Program-made: the position numbers and the translations under genes | Notes under the pieces: model-generated | What the model saw: the letters and a program-made list of their open reading frames with translations, nothing else | What the model was told of the DNA's origin: nothing | The model's database searches: none | Part shown: positions 9,040 to 16,926 of the stretch, piece after piece | Layout: every line of letters begins with the position of its first letter | Numbering within the stretch: the stretch's first letter is position 1 | Assembly (NCBI RefSeq): GCF_943913695.1 | Contig: NZ_CALTZE010000003.1 | Location: 1-64,000, forward strand | Source: an uncultured Marmoricola sp. | GTDB lineage: Bacteria; Actinomycetota; Actinomycetes; Propionibacteriales; Nocardioidaceae | Length of the DNA stretch: 64,000 nucleotides | Reading direction: 5' to 3'

Positions 9040-9720
9040 GTGTACGCCCACCGCACCCGGCTCGGCTCCGTCGAGCTGGCCTTCACCGACGACGAGCTCG
9101 ACCTCGGGCTCGTCGTCGGTGACGCGCGTCCGGACCGTGCCGGCGACGTTTTGTTGCTGATGGACGACTTCGCGCCCGGCGCCGAGCTGTGCGACATGGT
9201 CCAGGTGCACGGCACCCGGGTCGTGGAGGCTGGGGGAGGGCCGCGGCAGGAGTGCGACGCCCTGGTCACCGACCGCCCCGACGTGGTGCTGATGGTGCGC
9301 GTCGCCGACTGCGTCCCGGTATTGCTGGCCGATCCCACGGCCGGGGTCGTCGGTGCCGCGCACGCCGGGCGCCGGGGCATGGCCGACGGTGTGGTGGCCG
9401 CCACGCTCGCCCACATGCGGGAGCTGGGCGCCCGCGAGGTCCACGCCTGGCTCGGACCCTCGATCTGCGGGCGCTGCTACGAGGTGCCCGCCGCGCTGCA
9501 GGCGCAGGTCGCGCAGGTCGAGCCGGCCAGTGCCTCCACCACGGCCTGGGGGACCCCCGCCCTCGACGTGGCCGCCGGGGTGCGGGCCCAGCTGGTGCGC
9601 GCCGAGGTCGCCGTGAGCGAGGTCTCGCACTGCACGCTGGAGTCGCCGAGCCTGCACTCCTATCGTCGCGACGGCGAGCGTGCCGGTCGTCTTGCCGGCG
9701 TCATCAGGAGGTGGCCGTGA
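9040..9720 (+). CDS. pgeF: Peptidoglycan editing factor PgeF (YfiH/DUF152 family)
   Basis: A cytoplasmic copper/zinc-dependent family variously described as laccase-like, purine-nucleoside-active and as the factor that removes mis-incorporated L-Ser from UDP-MurNAc. The 226-aa product has the conserved VQVHGTRV, RVADCVPVLLAD, AAHAGRRGM (His108) and SICGRCYEV motifs. Most homologues read HAGWRG where this one reads HAGRRG. The GTG at 9040 is 10 bp after the ftsZ stop. The gene overlaps yggS by GTGA. Its position directly after ftsZ is standard in actinobacteria. Confidence 0.88.
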   Translation: MYAHRTRLGSVELAFTDDELDLGLVVGDARPDRAGDVLLLMDDFAPGAELCDMVQVHGTRVVEAGGGPRQECDALVTDRPDVVLMVRVADCVPVLLADPTAGVVGAAHAGRRGMADGVVAATLAHMRELGAREVHAWLGPSICGRCYEVPAALQAQVAQVEPASASTTAWGTPALDVAAGVRAQLVRAEVAVSEVSHCTLESPSLHSYRRDGERAGRLAGVIRRWP

Positions 9721-10418
9721 GTCGTGCCGAGGAGATCCGCGTCCGGTGGGGTGAGGTGTCCGACCGGGTGGAGCGCGGGTGCGCCGCGGCCGGGCGTGCC
9801 CGCGACGAGGTCACGCTCGTGGTGGTCACCAAGTTCTTCCCGGCCTCCGACGTGCGGGTGCTGGCCGACCTCGGCGTCCGCGAGGTCGCGGAGAACAGGC
9901 ACCAGGAGGCCGTCGCCAAGGCCGAGGAGTGCCACGACCTCGGCCTCCGGTGGCACTTCGTCGGCGGCCTGCAGAGCAACAAGGCCGCCGCCGTGGCGGC
10001 CTACGCCGACTGCGTGCAGTCGCTCGACCGTCCCAAGCTCGTGGCCGGCCTGAGCCGTGGCGCCAGCGAGCGGGGCCGTGAGCTCGACGTGCTGGTGCAG
10101 GTGAGCCTCGACCCGCCGGAGGCCTCGGGCGCCCGGTCGGGGGCCGACCCCGCCGACGTCCCGGCCCTGGTCGAGCGCGTGCTGGACGCCGAGGCGCTGC
10201 GGCTGCGCGGCGTGATGGCCGTGGCGCCGCTGGGGGGAGACCCCGACGCCGCCTTCGCCCGGCTGGCCGAGGTGGCTGACGACGTACGCCGCTCCGCGCC
10301 CGAGGCGACCTGGATCTCGGCCGGCATGAGCGCCGACCTGGAGCAGGCGCTCGCCCACGGCGCGACACACCTGCGCGTCGGGTCCGCGGTGCTCGGTCCG
10401 AGGCCCTCCAGCGGCTAG
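9717..10418 (+). CDS. PLP homeostasis protein YggS/PROSC family
   Basis: A non-catalytic PLP-binding TIM-barrel protein that buffers pyridoxal phosphate. The 233-aa product has the PLP lysine in VVVTKFFP (Lys39), the GENRHQE-like stretch (here AENRHQEAVAKAEE), HFVGGLQSNK, and the C-terminal SAGMSADLEQALAHG and RVGSAVLG motifs. The GTG at 9717 is 5 bp after a perfect AGGAGG and overlaps the pgeF stop. It sits in the ftsZ-pgeF-yggS-sepF block. Confidence 0.93.
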   Translation: MSRAEEIRVRWGEVSDRVERGCAAAGRARDEVTLVVVTKFFPASDVRVLADLGVREVAENRHQEAVAKAEECHDLGLRWHFVGGLQSNKAAAVAAYADCVQSLDRPKLVAGLSRGASERGRELDVLVQVSLDPPEASGARSGADPADVPALVERVLDAEALRLRGVMAVAPLGGDPDAAFARLAEVADDVRRSAPEATWISAGMSADLEQALAHGATHLRVGSAVLGPRPSSG

Positions 10419-10466
10419 CGTTGCCCCGAGCTTGCAAGCGTCCTGAGCAGTAGCGAGAGCAGAGGA
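10416..10466 (+). promoter_or_regulatory. Candidate sepF promoter and ribosome binding site
   Basis: TAGCGT at 10416-10421 overlaps the yggS TAG stop and fits an actinobacterial -10. A start of transcription near 10428 would leave a leader of about 46 nt. AGAGGA at 10461-10466 is placed 7 nt before the sepF ATG at 10474. No convincing -35 was seen. Confidence 0.4.
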
Positions 10467-10473
10467 AACCACC

Positions 10474-10962
10474 ATGAGTGCCATGCGGAAGATGGGCGTC
10501 TACCTCGGTCTGCTCGAGGATGCCGACGGCACCTACGACGAGGCCTACGACCGGGCCGAGCCCCGCGAGCAGCGCATCCCGCGCCAGTCCGCCGCCGAGT
10601 CCGAGGAGTCGGCTCCGGTGGCGCGCCTCGACGAGCGCCGGCGCACCCCTGTGGCCCCGCGCCCGGAGGCCTCCGTCGCCGCGCTCTCGCGCATCACCAC
10701 GCTGCACCCGCGCACCTACAACGAGGCCCGCGTGATCGGGGAGAACTTCCGCGACGGCGTGCCGGTGATCATGAACCTCTCCGAGATGGGCGACGACGAC
10801 GCCAAGCGCCTGGTCGACTTCGCCGCCGGACTGGTCTTCTCGGTGCGCGGCTCGATCGAGCGGGTCACCAACAAGGTCTTCCTGCTCTCCCCGCCCAACG
10901 TCTCGGTCGCCGCTGAGGACAAGCAGCGCATCGCCGAGAACGGCTTCTTCAACCAGAGCTGA
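10474..10962 (+). CDS. sepF: Cell division protein SepF
   Basis: The FtsZ membrane anchor of Gram-positive bacteria, essential in actinobacteria that lack FtsA. The 162-aa product starts with the membrane-binding amphipathic segment ([10 protein letters not shown]), followed by an acidic/charged linker (15-75) and the SepF core ([48 protein letters not shown]). The C-terminal Phe-rich tail is normal. The ATG has a good SD. Confidence 0.95.
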   Translation: MSAMRKMGVYLGLLEDADGTYDEAYDRAEPREQRIPRQSAAESEESAPVARLDERRRTPVAPRPEASVAALSRITTLHPRTYNEARVIGENFRDGVPVIMNLSEMGDDDAKRLVDFAAGLVFSVRGSIERVTNKVFLLSPPNVSVAAEDKQRIAENGFFNQS

Positions 10963-10993
10963 CCCGCGCGACGCGCTGGTTGGTCGCGGCCTC

Positions 10994-10999
10994 TAGGCT
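10994..10999 (+). promoter_or_regulatory. -10 box for leaderless yggT transcript
   Basis: TAGGCT ends 6 nt before the GTG start of yggT at 11006, and there is no SD sequence between them. Transcription would therefore begin at or beside the start codon. Confidence 0.55.
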
Positions 11000-11005
11000 G
11001 CCCTC

Positions 11006-11305
11006 GTGCTGCTGATCAGGGACCTCATCGATCTGGTCCTGGGGACGTTCACCGTCCTGCTCTTCGTGCGGCTGATCGTCGACTGGGTGCAGTTCTTCGC
11101 CCGCTCCTGGGTGCCGCGCGGACCGGTGCTGGTGATCCTCGAGGTCGTCTACAGCATCACCGACCCGCCACTGCGGGCGCTACGCCGCGTGATCCCGCCA
11201 CTGCGGCTGGGCGGCATGGCGATCGACCTGAGCTTCATCGTGCTGCTCGTGCTCGTCTTCGTGGTGCGTCAGGTCAGCTTCACGCTGTTCACCTCCCTGG
11301 CCTGA
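11006..11305 (+). CDS. YggT family membrane protein
   Basis: A small integral membrane protein of 99 aa with two hydrophobic regions (about 5-30 and 72-97) around a loop containing the family motif ITDPPLRALRRVIPPL. YggT proteins are linked with ion homeostasis and, in Gram-positives, with cell division through conserved neighbourhood; the biochemical role is not established. It sits in the usual place between sepF and divIVA. The GTG start is chosen from the -10 position. Confidence 0.88.
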   Translation: MLLIRDLIDLVLGTFTVLLFVRLIVDWVQFFARSWVPRGPVLVILEVVYSITDPPLRALRRVIPPLRLGGMAIDLSFIVLLVLVFVVRQVSFTLFTSLA

Positions 11306-11322
11306 CCCCGGTGCGGTGCCGC

Positions 11323-11328
11323 TAGGGT
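11323..11328 (+). promoter_or_regulatory. -10 box for leaderless divIVA transcript
   Basis: TAGGGT ends 7 nt before the divIVA ATG at 11336. This favours the ATG at 11336 over an upstream GTG at 11327, which overlaps the -10 box itself. Confidence 0.55.
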
Positions 11329-11335
11329 GCCGCCC

Positions 11336-12091
11336 ATGCCGCTGACACCCGACGACGTCCGCAACAAGCGCTTCCAGCCGGTCCGGCTGCGTCGCGAGGG
11401 CTACGACATGAGCGAGGTCGACTCCTTCCTCGACGAGGTCGAGGCCGAGCTCGAGCGGCTGCTCGCGGAGAACGCCGAGCTGCGTTCGCAGCTGGGTCTC
11501 TCGGGCGAGGACACCGTGACGCCCAGCGAGACACCCGCCGGTACGCCGGGCGAGTCCGCCGCGTCGGCGTCGCAGGACACGTCGGCCGCCGACGACGACG
11601 CCACGACGACCCAGACGACCGAGGCGGCACCGGCTGCTCCCGTGGAGCAGGTCCGCGTCACCACGGCGGCCGAGGCCTCCAGCGCCGCCACCCGGCTGCT
11701 GGAGCTCGCGACCCGCAACGCCGACGAGGTCGTGGCCGAGGCGCGCGAGGAGGCCCAGCAGATCGTGGTCTCGGCCCGCGAGCAGGCCGACACCCTCGAC
11801 CGCGAGGCCCGGACCCGCGCTGACAACCTCGACCAGGAGACCGCGACGCGCCGCGCCGAGCTGCTCTCCTCCCTGGAGCAGGAGCGCGCCCGGCTCGACG
11901 GCGAGGTCGACGACCTGCGTGCCTTCGAGCGCGAGTACCGCAGTCGGCTGCGCAGCTACTTCACCCAGCAGCTCGACGCGCTGGAGGGTCGTGGCGAGGG
12001 CGGCGAGCTGCCCGCGGCCCACGGGCACCCGCAGGACGTCGACTCCTCGGTCACGAGCGACACCGACGGCGACTCCCAGCCGACCGGCTGA
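11336..12091 (+). CDS. divIVA: DivIVA/Wag31-type polar growth and division protein
   Basis: A coiled-coil scaffold recruited to poles and septa by negative membrane curvature. It organises polar wall growth in actinobacteria. The 251-aa product begins PLTPDDVRNKRF and carries the N-terminal lipid-binding domain (residues 1-60, GYDMSEVDSFLDEVEAEL), then an acidic Ser/Thr/Ala-rich disordered linker (~60-110). A long heptad-rich coiled coil follows (~110-230, AREEAQQIVVSAREQADTL), with an acidic tail. The middle linker is a common site of variation. It closes the dcw cluster. Confidence 0.95.
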   Translation: MPLTPDDVRNKRFQPVRLRREGYDMSEVDSFLDEVEAELERLLAENAELRSQLGLSGEDTVTPSETPAGTPGESAASASQDTSAADDDATTTQTTEAAPAAPVEQVRVTTAAEASSAATRLLELATRNADEVVAEAREEAQQIVVSAREQADTLDREARTRADNLDQETATRRAELLSSLEQERARLDGEVDDLRAFEREYRSRLRSYFTQQLDALEGRGEGGELPAAHGHPQDVDSSVTSDTDGDSQPTG

Positions 12092-12121
12092 AGCCTGGCC
12101 GAGACCCGTCCTCGGCCCCGG

Positions 12122-15100
12122 TCAGGCCCGGTCGCCGACCCGCTCGACCGCGAAGCGCAGCGCCAGCTCCTCCCCGCCGTGCGGCAGGTCGTCAGGTGAG
12201 TCACTGCGGAGCACCTCGGTCGCGAGCACCTCGCGCGCGATCAGCTCCTCGTGGGCGGCGACCGCTGCGGCGGTCTCCTCGGAGTCGGCGTACCAGCGCA
12301 GCGTGATGCGGTCGGAGACCTCGAACCCGCTGCCCTTGCGGGCCTCCTGCACCAGCCGCACCACCTCGCGGGCGAGGCCAGCGCGACGCAGCTCCTCGGT
12401 CAGCTCGAGGTCGAGCGCGACGGTCTCGCCCTGCTCGTTGACCACCGACCAGCCCTCGCGGGGTCGCTCGGAGACGATGACCTCCTCGGGCAGCACCTCG
12501 ACCGGCTCGCCCTCGACGACCACCTCGGCGCGGCCCTGGTCCAGCGCGAGGGCCAGCCGGGCGGCATCGGCCTGCGCGATGGCGGCGGCGACGAGCGGGG
12601 TGCGCTGCGCGAACCGCTTGCCCAGGGCGCGGAAGTTGCCCTTGGCGCTGTGGTCGACCAGACCCTCGCCGGCCGCCGAGAGCGGCTCGACCTCGTGCAC
12701 GTTGAGCTCCTCGGCCACCTCGCGGCGCAGCTCCTCGCCGAGCCGCTCGTGGGCGGAGGTGGCCACGAGGGCGCGCCGCAGCGGTTGCCGGGTGCGGACC
12801 TTGGCCTCGGCGCGGGCCGCCCGGCCGAGCTCGGTGATGCGTCGGGCCAGCCGGGTGCGCTCGGCGAGGTCGGGGTCGACCAGGTCGGCGCGCTGCTCGG
12901 GCCAGCTGGAGAGGTGCACCGACTCCGGTGCCTCGGGATCGGTGCTGACCACGAGATCGGCCCAGACCCGCTCGGTCACGAAGGGCGCCATCGGCGCCAT
13001 CAGCTGGGTCACCAGCACCAGGCACTCGTGCAGGGTCGCGTACGCCGCGTGGTCGCCGTCCCAGAAGCGGCGCCGGGAGCGGCGTACGTACCAGTTGGAC
13101 AGGTCGTCGACGTACGCCGCGATCAGCGCGCCCGCACGCTGGGTGTCGAAGTCCTCCATCGCGGCGGTGACCTCGCCGACGAGGCGGTGCGCCTCGGAGA
13201 GCGCCCAGCGGTCGAGGACGGGGCGCTGGGCCGGCTCCGGGGCCTGGGAGGCGGCCGGGGTCCAGCCGTCGAGGTTGGCGTAGAGCACCTGGAAGGCCAC
13301 GGAGTTCCAGTAGGTCAGCAGGACCTTGCGCACGGTCTCCTGGATCGTGGTGTGACCCACGCGGCGCGCCGCCCACGGGGAGCCGCCCGCCGCCATGAAC
13401 CAGCGCACGGCGTCGGCGCCGTGCTCGTCCATCAGCGGGATCGGCTCGAGGATGTTGCCGAGGTGCTTGCTCATCTTGCGGCCGTCCTCGGCCAGGATGT
13501 GCCCCAGGCACAGCACGTTGCGGTAGGACGAGGCGTCGAAGACGAGCGTGCCGACCGCCATCAGGGTGTAGAACCAGCCGCGGGTCTGGTCGATGGCCTC
13601 GCAGATGAAGTCGGCGGGGTAGGCCTGCTCGAGCATCTGCTCGGAGCCCTCGACGTGGGGGTAGCCCCACTGCGCGAAGGGCATCGCCCCGGAGTCGAAC
13701 CACGCGTCGATCACCTCCGGGACCCGACGTGCGGTCTCACCGCAGGTGGGGCAGGCGAAGGTGACCTCGTCGACGTAGGGCCGGTGCGGGTCGAGCCCCG
13801 ACTGGTCGGTCCCGGTGAGCTCGCCGAGCTCGGCGCGCGAGCCCACGCAGGTCTGGTGGCCCTGCTCGCAGCGCCAGATCGGCAGTGGGGTGCCCCAGTA
13901 GCGGCTGCGCGAGAGCGCCCAGTCGACGTTGTTGTCGAGCCAGTCGCCGTAGCGGCCGTGCTTGATGGTGGCGGGATACCAGGTGGTGCCCTCGTTCTCC
14001 CGCACCAGCGCGTCCTTGATCGCGGTGGTGCGGATGTACCACGACGGCTGGGCGTAGTAGAGCAGCGCGGTGTGGCAGCGCCAGCAGTGCGGGTAGGAGT
14101 GCTCGTAGGCGACGTGGCGGAAGAGCCGCCCGCGTGCGGTGAGATCCGCGACGAGGTCGGTGTTGGCGTGCCGGAAGAACTGGCCGCCGACGAGGTCGAG
14201 GTCGTCCTCGAACTCACCCCGCGGGGTGATCGGGTTGACCATCGCGACGCCGTGTCGACGGCACGAGGCGAAGTCGTCCTCACCGAACGCGGGGGACTGG
14301 TGCACCAGGCCGGTGCCGTCCTCGGCGGTGACGTAGTCCTCGGTCACCACGAAGTGCGCCTCCCCGGGCCACTCGACCAGGTCGAAGGGGCGCTCGTAGG
14401 TCCAGCCGACCATGTCGGCGCCGGTGAAGCGGTCGCCCACCTCCCAGCCCTCGCCCAGGGCGGCCTCCAGCAGCGACTCGGCGACCACCAGGGTCTCCTC
14501 GCCGTTGCTGGCGGTGACGTAGGTCAGCTCGGGGTGCGCGGCGACCAGGGCGTTGGAGACCAGCGTCCACGGCGTCGTGGTCCAGATCAGCAGGGACGCC
14601 GCTGCGGCGTACGGCCCGGAGGTCAGCGGCATCCGCACGTAGACCGAGGGGTCGGTGACGGTCTCGTAGCCCTGCGCCAGCTCGTGGTCGGAGAGACCGG
14701 TGCCGCAGCGCGGGCAGTAGGGCGAGACCCGGAAGTCCTCCTCGAGCAGGCCCTTGCGGTGGATCTGCTGCAGCGCCCACCACAGCGAGTCGACGTACTC
14801 CGGATCCATGGTGCGGTAGGGCTCGCGCATGTCGATCCAGCAGCCCATCCGGTCGGTCATCTGCTCCCACAGGCCGACGTAGCGCGAGACCGACTCGCGG
14901 CAGCGCGCGTTGAACTCCGCGATGCCGAAGGCCTCGATGTCGGCCTTGCCGGAGAAGCCGAGCTCCTTCTCCACGGCCAGCTCCACGGGCAGACCGTGGC
15001 AGTCCCAACCGCCCTTGCGGTTGACCTGGTAGCCCTGCATGGTGCGAAAGCGCGGGAAGACGTCCTTGAAGGTGCGCGACTCGATGTGGTGGGTGCCGGG

Positions 15101-15271
15101 GCGTCCGTTGGCGGTCGGTGGACCCTCGTAGAAGGTCCAGGTCGGGCGCCCGGCGTTGCGGGCCACCGACTTCTCGAAGATGCCCTCGGTGGCCCAGAAG
15201 TCCATGACCTCGCGCTCCAGGAGCGGCAGGTCGACCTGCGGGGGGACGGGGCGGTAGGAGCGGTCGCTCAC
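12122..15271 (-). CDS. ileS: Isoleucyl-tRNA synthetase, IleRS2-like, with GTHH signature
   Basis: A class I aminoacyl-tRNA synthetase of 1049 aa. Domains in order: Rossmann catalytic core, CP1 editing domain (TTTPWTLVSNALV and LVHQSPAFGEDDF), anticodon-binding domain, and a C-terminal extension of the eukaryote-like IleRS2 type. The class I HIGH motif reads GTHH (residues 59-62 in NGRPGTHHIES), and KMSKS reads KMSKH (599-603). Editing residues appear intact. The GTG at 15271 is preceded by AAGGA but sits under a T-box leader. The 3' end faces divIVA, with 30 bp between. Isoleucine specificity rests on family resemblance and the AUC specifier of the leader. Confidence 0.95.
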   Translation of the reverse strand: MSDRSYRPVPPQVDLPLLEREVMDFWATEGIFEKSVARNAGRPTWTFYEGPPTANGRPGTHHIESRTFKDVFPRFRTMQGYQVNRKGGWDCHGLPVELAVEKELGFSGKADIEAFGIAEFNARCRESVSRYVGLWEQMTDRMGCWIDMREPYRTMDPEYVDSLWWALQQIHRKGLLEEDFRVSPYCPRCGTGLSDHELAQGYETVTDPSVYVRMPLTSGPYAAAASLLIWTTTPWTLVSNALVAAHPELTYVTASNGEETLVVAESLLEAALGEGWEVGDRFTGADMVGWTYERPFDLVEWPGEAHFVVTEDYVTAEDGTGLVHQSPAFGEDDFASCRRHGVAMVNPITPRGEFEDDLDLVGGQFFRHANTDLVADLTARGRLFRHVAYEHSYPHCWRCHTALLYYAQPSWYIRTTAIKDALVRENEGTTWYPATIKHGRYGDWLDNNVDWALSRSRYWGTPLPIWRCEQGHQTCVGSRAELGELTGTDQSGLDPHRPYVDEVTFACPTCGETARRVPEVIDAWFDSGAMPFAQWGYPHVEGSEQMLEQAYPADFICEAIDQTRGWFYTLMAVGTLVFDASSYRNVLCLGHILAEDGRKMSKHLGNILEPIPLMDEHGADAVRWFMAAGGSPWAARRVGHTTIQETVRKVLLTYWNSVAFQVLYANLDGWTPAASQAPEPAQRPVLDRWALSEAHRLVGEVTAAMEDFDTQRAGALIAAYVDDLSNWYVRRSRRRFWDGDHAAYATLHECLVLVTQLMAPMAPFVTERVWADLVVSTDPEAPESVHLSSWPEQRADLVDPDLAERTRLARRITELGRAARAEAKVRTRQPLRRALVATSAHERLGEELRREVAEELNVHEVEPLSAAGEGLVDHSAKGNFRALGKRFAQRTPLVAAAIAQADAARLALALDQGRAEVVVEGEPVEVLPEEVIVSERPREGWSVVNEQGETVALDLELTEELRRAGLAREVVRLVQEARKGSGFEVSDRITLRWYADSEETAAAVAAHEELIAREVLATEVLRSDSPDDLPHGGEELALRFAVERVGDRA

Positions 15272-15540
15272 GGGTGGTCCTTCACGGCTCTCGACGACAC
15301 CGAAGGGACGAGCTCCGGCTGCGCCGTGGCCCGCGGTACCACCCTCCTTGGCCGCCGCTGCGCGCCGGCCCACTTCCTTGCTCGCCGCTGCCGGGTCTAC
15401 CCCCGCCGCGACGTGCACGGTGGGCTCTTCCGGCGGCTCGGGGCTGATCCTCCCCACTGCCGTGCCACCGGGCTCGCACCGTCCCCGGCTCGCTGCTGGC
15501 CGTGCTGGTGGGTACTGGTCCCGTCGACGCCCTGCGGTCG
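15272..15540 (-). promoter_or_regulatory. ileS T-box riboswitch (translational type)
   Basis: The minus strand carries the T-box sequence AGGGTGGTACCGCG (plus 15332-15345), the tRNA-end-sensing bulge of T-box leaders. Upstream, the specifier codon AUC (Ile) is at 15448-15446 in a short stem-loop bounded by GCACGG and CCGTGC, like the ultrashort stem I of actinobacterial ileS leaders. GGACCACCC (15280-15272), directly before the GTG, is complementary to GGGTGGTACC of the T-box with one bulged A. Without uncharged tRNA-Ile the start region would therefore be sequestered. No U-tract is present, so control should act on translation. Confidence 0.93.
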
Positions 15541-15545
15541 CCGCG

Positions 15546-15551
15546 AGTGTA
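15546..15551 (-). promoter_or_regulatory. Candidate -10 box of ileS leader
   Basis: TACACT on the minus strand places transcription start near 15538, giving a leader of about 270 nt that would contain the whole T-box. No clear -35 was identified. It lies in the 432-bp divergent gap between ileS and the DksA-type gene, which otherwise holds the T-box and the promoter at 15620-15648. Confidence 0.4.
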
Positions 15552-15619
15552 CGCCGCCCGCCGCCGCGAGCGCCGTGGCCCCGGTGTCGCCCGGGTGTGG
15601 CACAGTGCCGCGAGGTGAG

Positions 15620-15648
15620 TTGAAGGGGTTCGACCCGCCGCATATCCT
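15620..15648 (+). promoter_or_regulatory. Candidate promoter of DksA/TraR-type gene
   Basis: TTGAAG (15620-15625) and TATCCT (15643-15648) are separated by 17 bp. Transcription would start near 15655, leaving ~50 nt before the ATG at 15704. It may serve the DksA-type gene, lspA, rluD and the GNAT-CM gene as one unit. Confidence 0.5.
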
Positions 15649-15703
15649 CGCCGCCACACGCGCGCGCCTGCCGCGCCACGTCCCATGAAGGGCCCCCCAC
15701 CTC

Positions 15704-16360
15704 ATGGCCTCTGCCGCCAAGAAGACGTCCAAGACCACCCCGGCGAAGAAGGCCCCGGTGAAGAAGGCGGTCACCAAGGCCACCTCTGCCAAGACGCCGG
15801 CCAAGGCCGCGAAGGCCCCGGCGAAGAAGTCTGCTCCCCAGAAGCCGGCTGCCACGAAGACGGCGAGCAAGAGGCCGACGACCAAGACGGCGGCCAAGAA
15901 GGCGGCTGCCAAGAAGGCGTCGACGAAGAAGGCGGCGAGCACGGGCCGCACCGATCGGGCCGTGGCCTCCAGCCTGGTCGTGCTCGAGCAGGAGGACCCG
16001 TGGACCGCCGCGCAGCTCGCCGAGGTGCGCGAGCAGCTGCACGCCGACGTGGAGCGGCTCACCGGTGAGCTCGCCGAGGTCGAGGGCGACCTCGCCGGCA
16101 TGATCGAGAACCCCGGCGAGGGGGCCGGCCACGACCAGGCCGACGTCGGCTCGGCCTCCTACGAGCGCGACCAGGAGCGCCAGATCGTCAACAACGCCCG
16201 CGACATGCTGGTGCAGAGCCGGCACGCGCTCGAGCGCATCGACGACGGCAGCTACGGCCAGTGCGAGGTCTGCGGCAACCCCATCGGCAAGAACAGGCTG
16301 ATGGCCTTCCCGCGGGCGACGCTGTGCCTGCGCTGCAAGCAGCGCGAGGAGCGCCGCTGA
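15704..16360 (+). CDS. TraR/DksA C4-type zinc finger protein with Lys/Ala-rich tail
   Basis: A 218-aa cytoplasmic protein in two parts. Residues 1-80 are a low-complexity Lys/Ala/Thr-rich tail (repeated AKKA, TKKA units) like the tails of histone-H1-like and actinobacterial HupB proteins. Residues 90-218 form a DksA/TraR-like coiled coil and a C4 zinc finger (Cys187, Cys190, Cys208, Cys211). RNA polymerase binding through the secondary channel is known for some family members and not shown for this type. The basic tail suggests nucleic-acid contact. Close homologues usually precede lspA. Confidence 0.88.
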   Translation: MASAAKKTSKTTPAKKAPVKKAVTKATSAKTPAKAAKAPAKKSAPQKPAATKTASKRPTTKTAAKKAAAKKASTKKAASTGRTDRAVASSLVVLEQEDPWTAAQLAEVREQLHADVERLTGELAEVEGDLAGMIENPGEGAGHDQADVGSASYERDQERQIVNNARDMLVQSRHALERIDDGSYGQCEVCGNPIGKNRLMAFPRATLCLRCKQREERR

Positions 16361-16926
16361 AGGCGCAGCCCCCGGCCACGACGGACCCCGCGGACCGTCC
16401 GGGTCGGCGGCGTACGGCGCTCGCGCTGGCCATCGGGGTGGTCGGGCTGGCCGTCGACCAGGTGACCAAGGCCCTCGCGGTGCGTGAGCTCACCGACCGC
16501 GACCCCGTCGAGGTCGTCGGCAGCGTGCTGCGCCTGGTCCTCGTCTACAACCCCGGTGCGGCGTGGGGTGCGGGCTCCTCGGTGACGCCGCTGATCACGG
16601 TGGTCGCGATCGTGGCCACCGGGCTGGTGCTCTGGCAGATGACCAAGGTGCGCCACCTGGCCTGGGCCGTGGCGCTCGGGCTGCTGCTCGCCGGGGTCGG
16701 GGGCAACCTGCTCGACCGGCTGCTGCGCGACCCGGGGCCCTTCCGGGGTCACGTGGTCGACTTCCTGGCGCTGCCGCGCTGGCCGGTCTTCAACGTCGCC
16801 GACATGTGCATCAACATCGCCGGCGTGCTGCTCGTGGTGCTGCTGCTGCGGGGCATCGGCGTCGACGGCACCCGCCTGGACCACGAGCCCCGGCCCGATG
16901 AGTCCCGGCCCGAGGGGGCCCGGTGA
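16357..16926 (+). CDS. lspA: Lipoprotein signal peptidase LspA, probable CTG start
   Basis: A membrane aspartyl protease that cleaves prolipoprotein signal peptides. The 189-aa product has four membrane segments and the catalytic aspartates in GNLLDRL (Asp120) and FNVADMCIN (Asp149). No ATG, GTG or TTG lies between the DksA-type stop and the first membrane helix in this frame. CTG at 16357 overlaps that stop (CTGA) and sits 5 nt after GAGGAG, so it is the best start. The alternative, GTG 16261, would overlap the upstream gene by 100 bp. The 3' end overlaps rluD by GTGA. Several predicted lipoproteins in this window would be its substrates. Confidence 0.9.
   Translation: MKAQPPATTDPADRPGRRRTALALAIGVVGLAVDQVTKALAVRELTDRDPVEVVGSVLRLVLVYNPGAAWGAGSSVTPLITVVAIVATGLVLWQMTKVRHLAWAVALGLLLAGVGGNLLDRLLRDPGPFRGHVVDFLALPRWPVFNVADMCINIAGVLLVVLLLRGIGVDGTRLDHEPRPDESRPEGAR

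Noticed and set aside
12251..15688. Open frame of about 1100 codons antisense to ileS
   Set aside because: Shadow of ileS. It lacks any recognisable domain and would run through the T-box leader.
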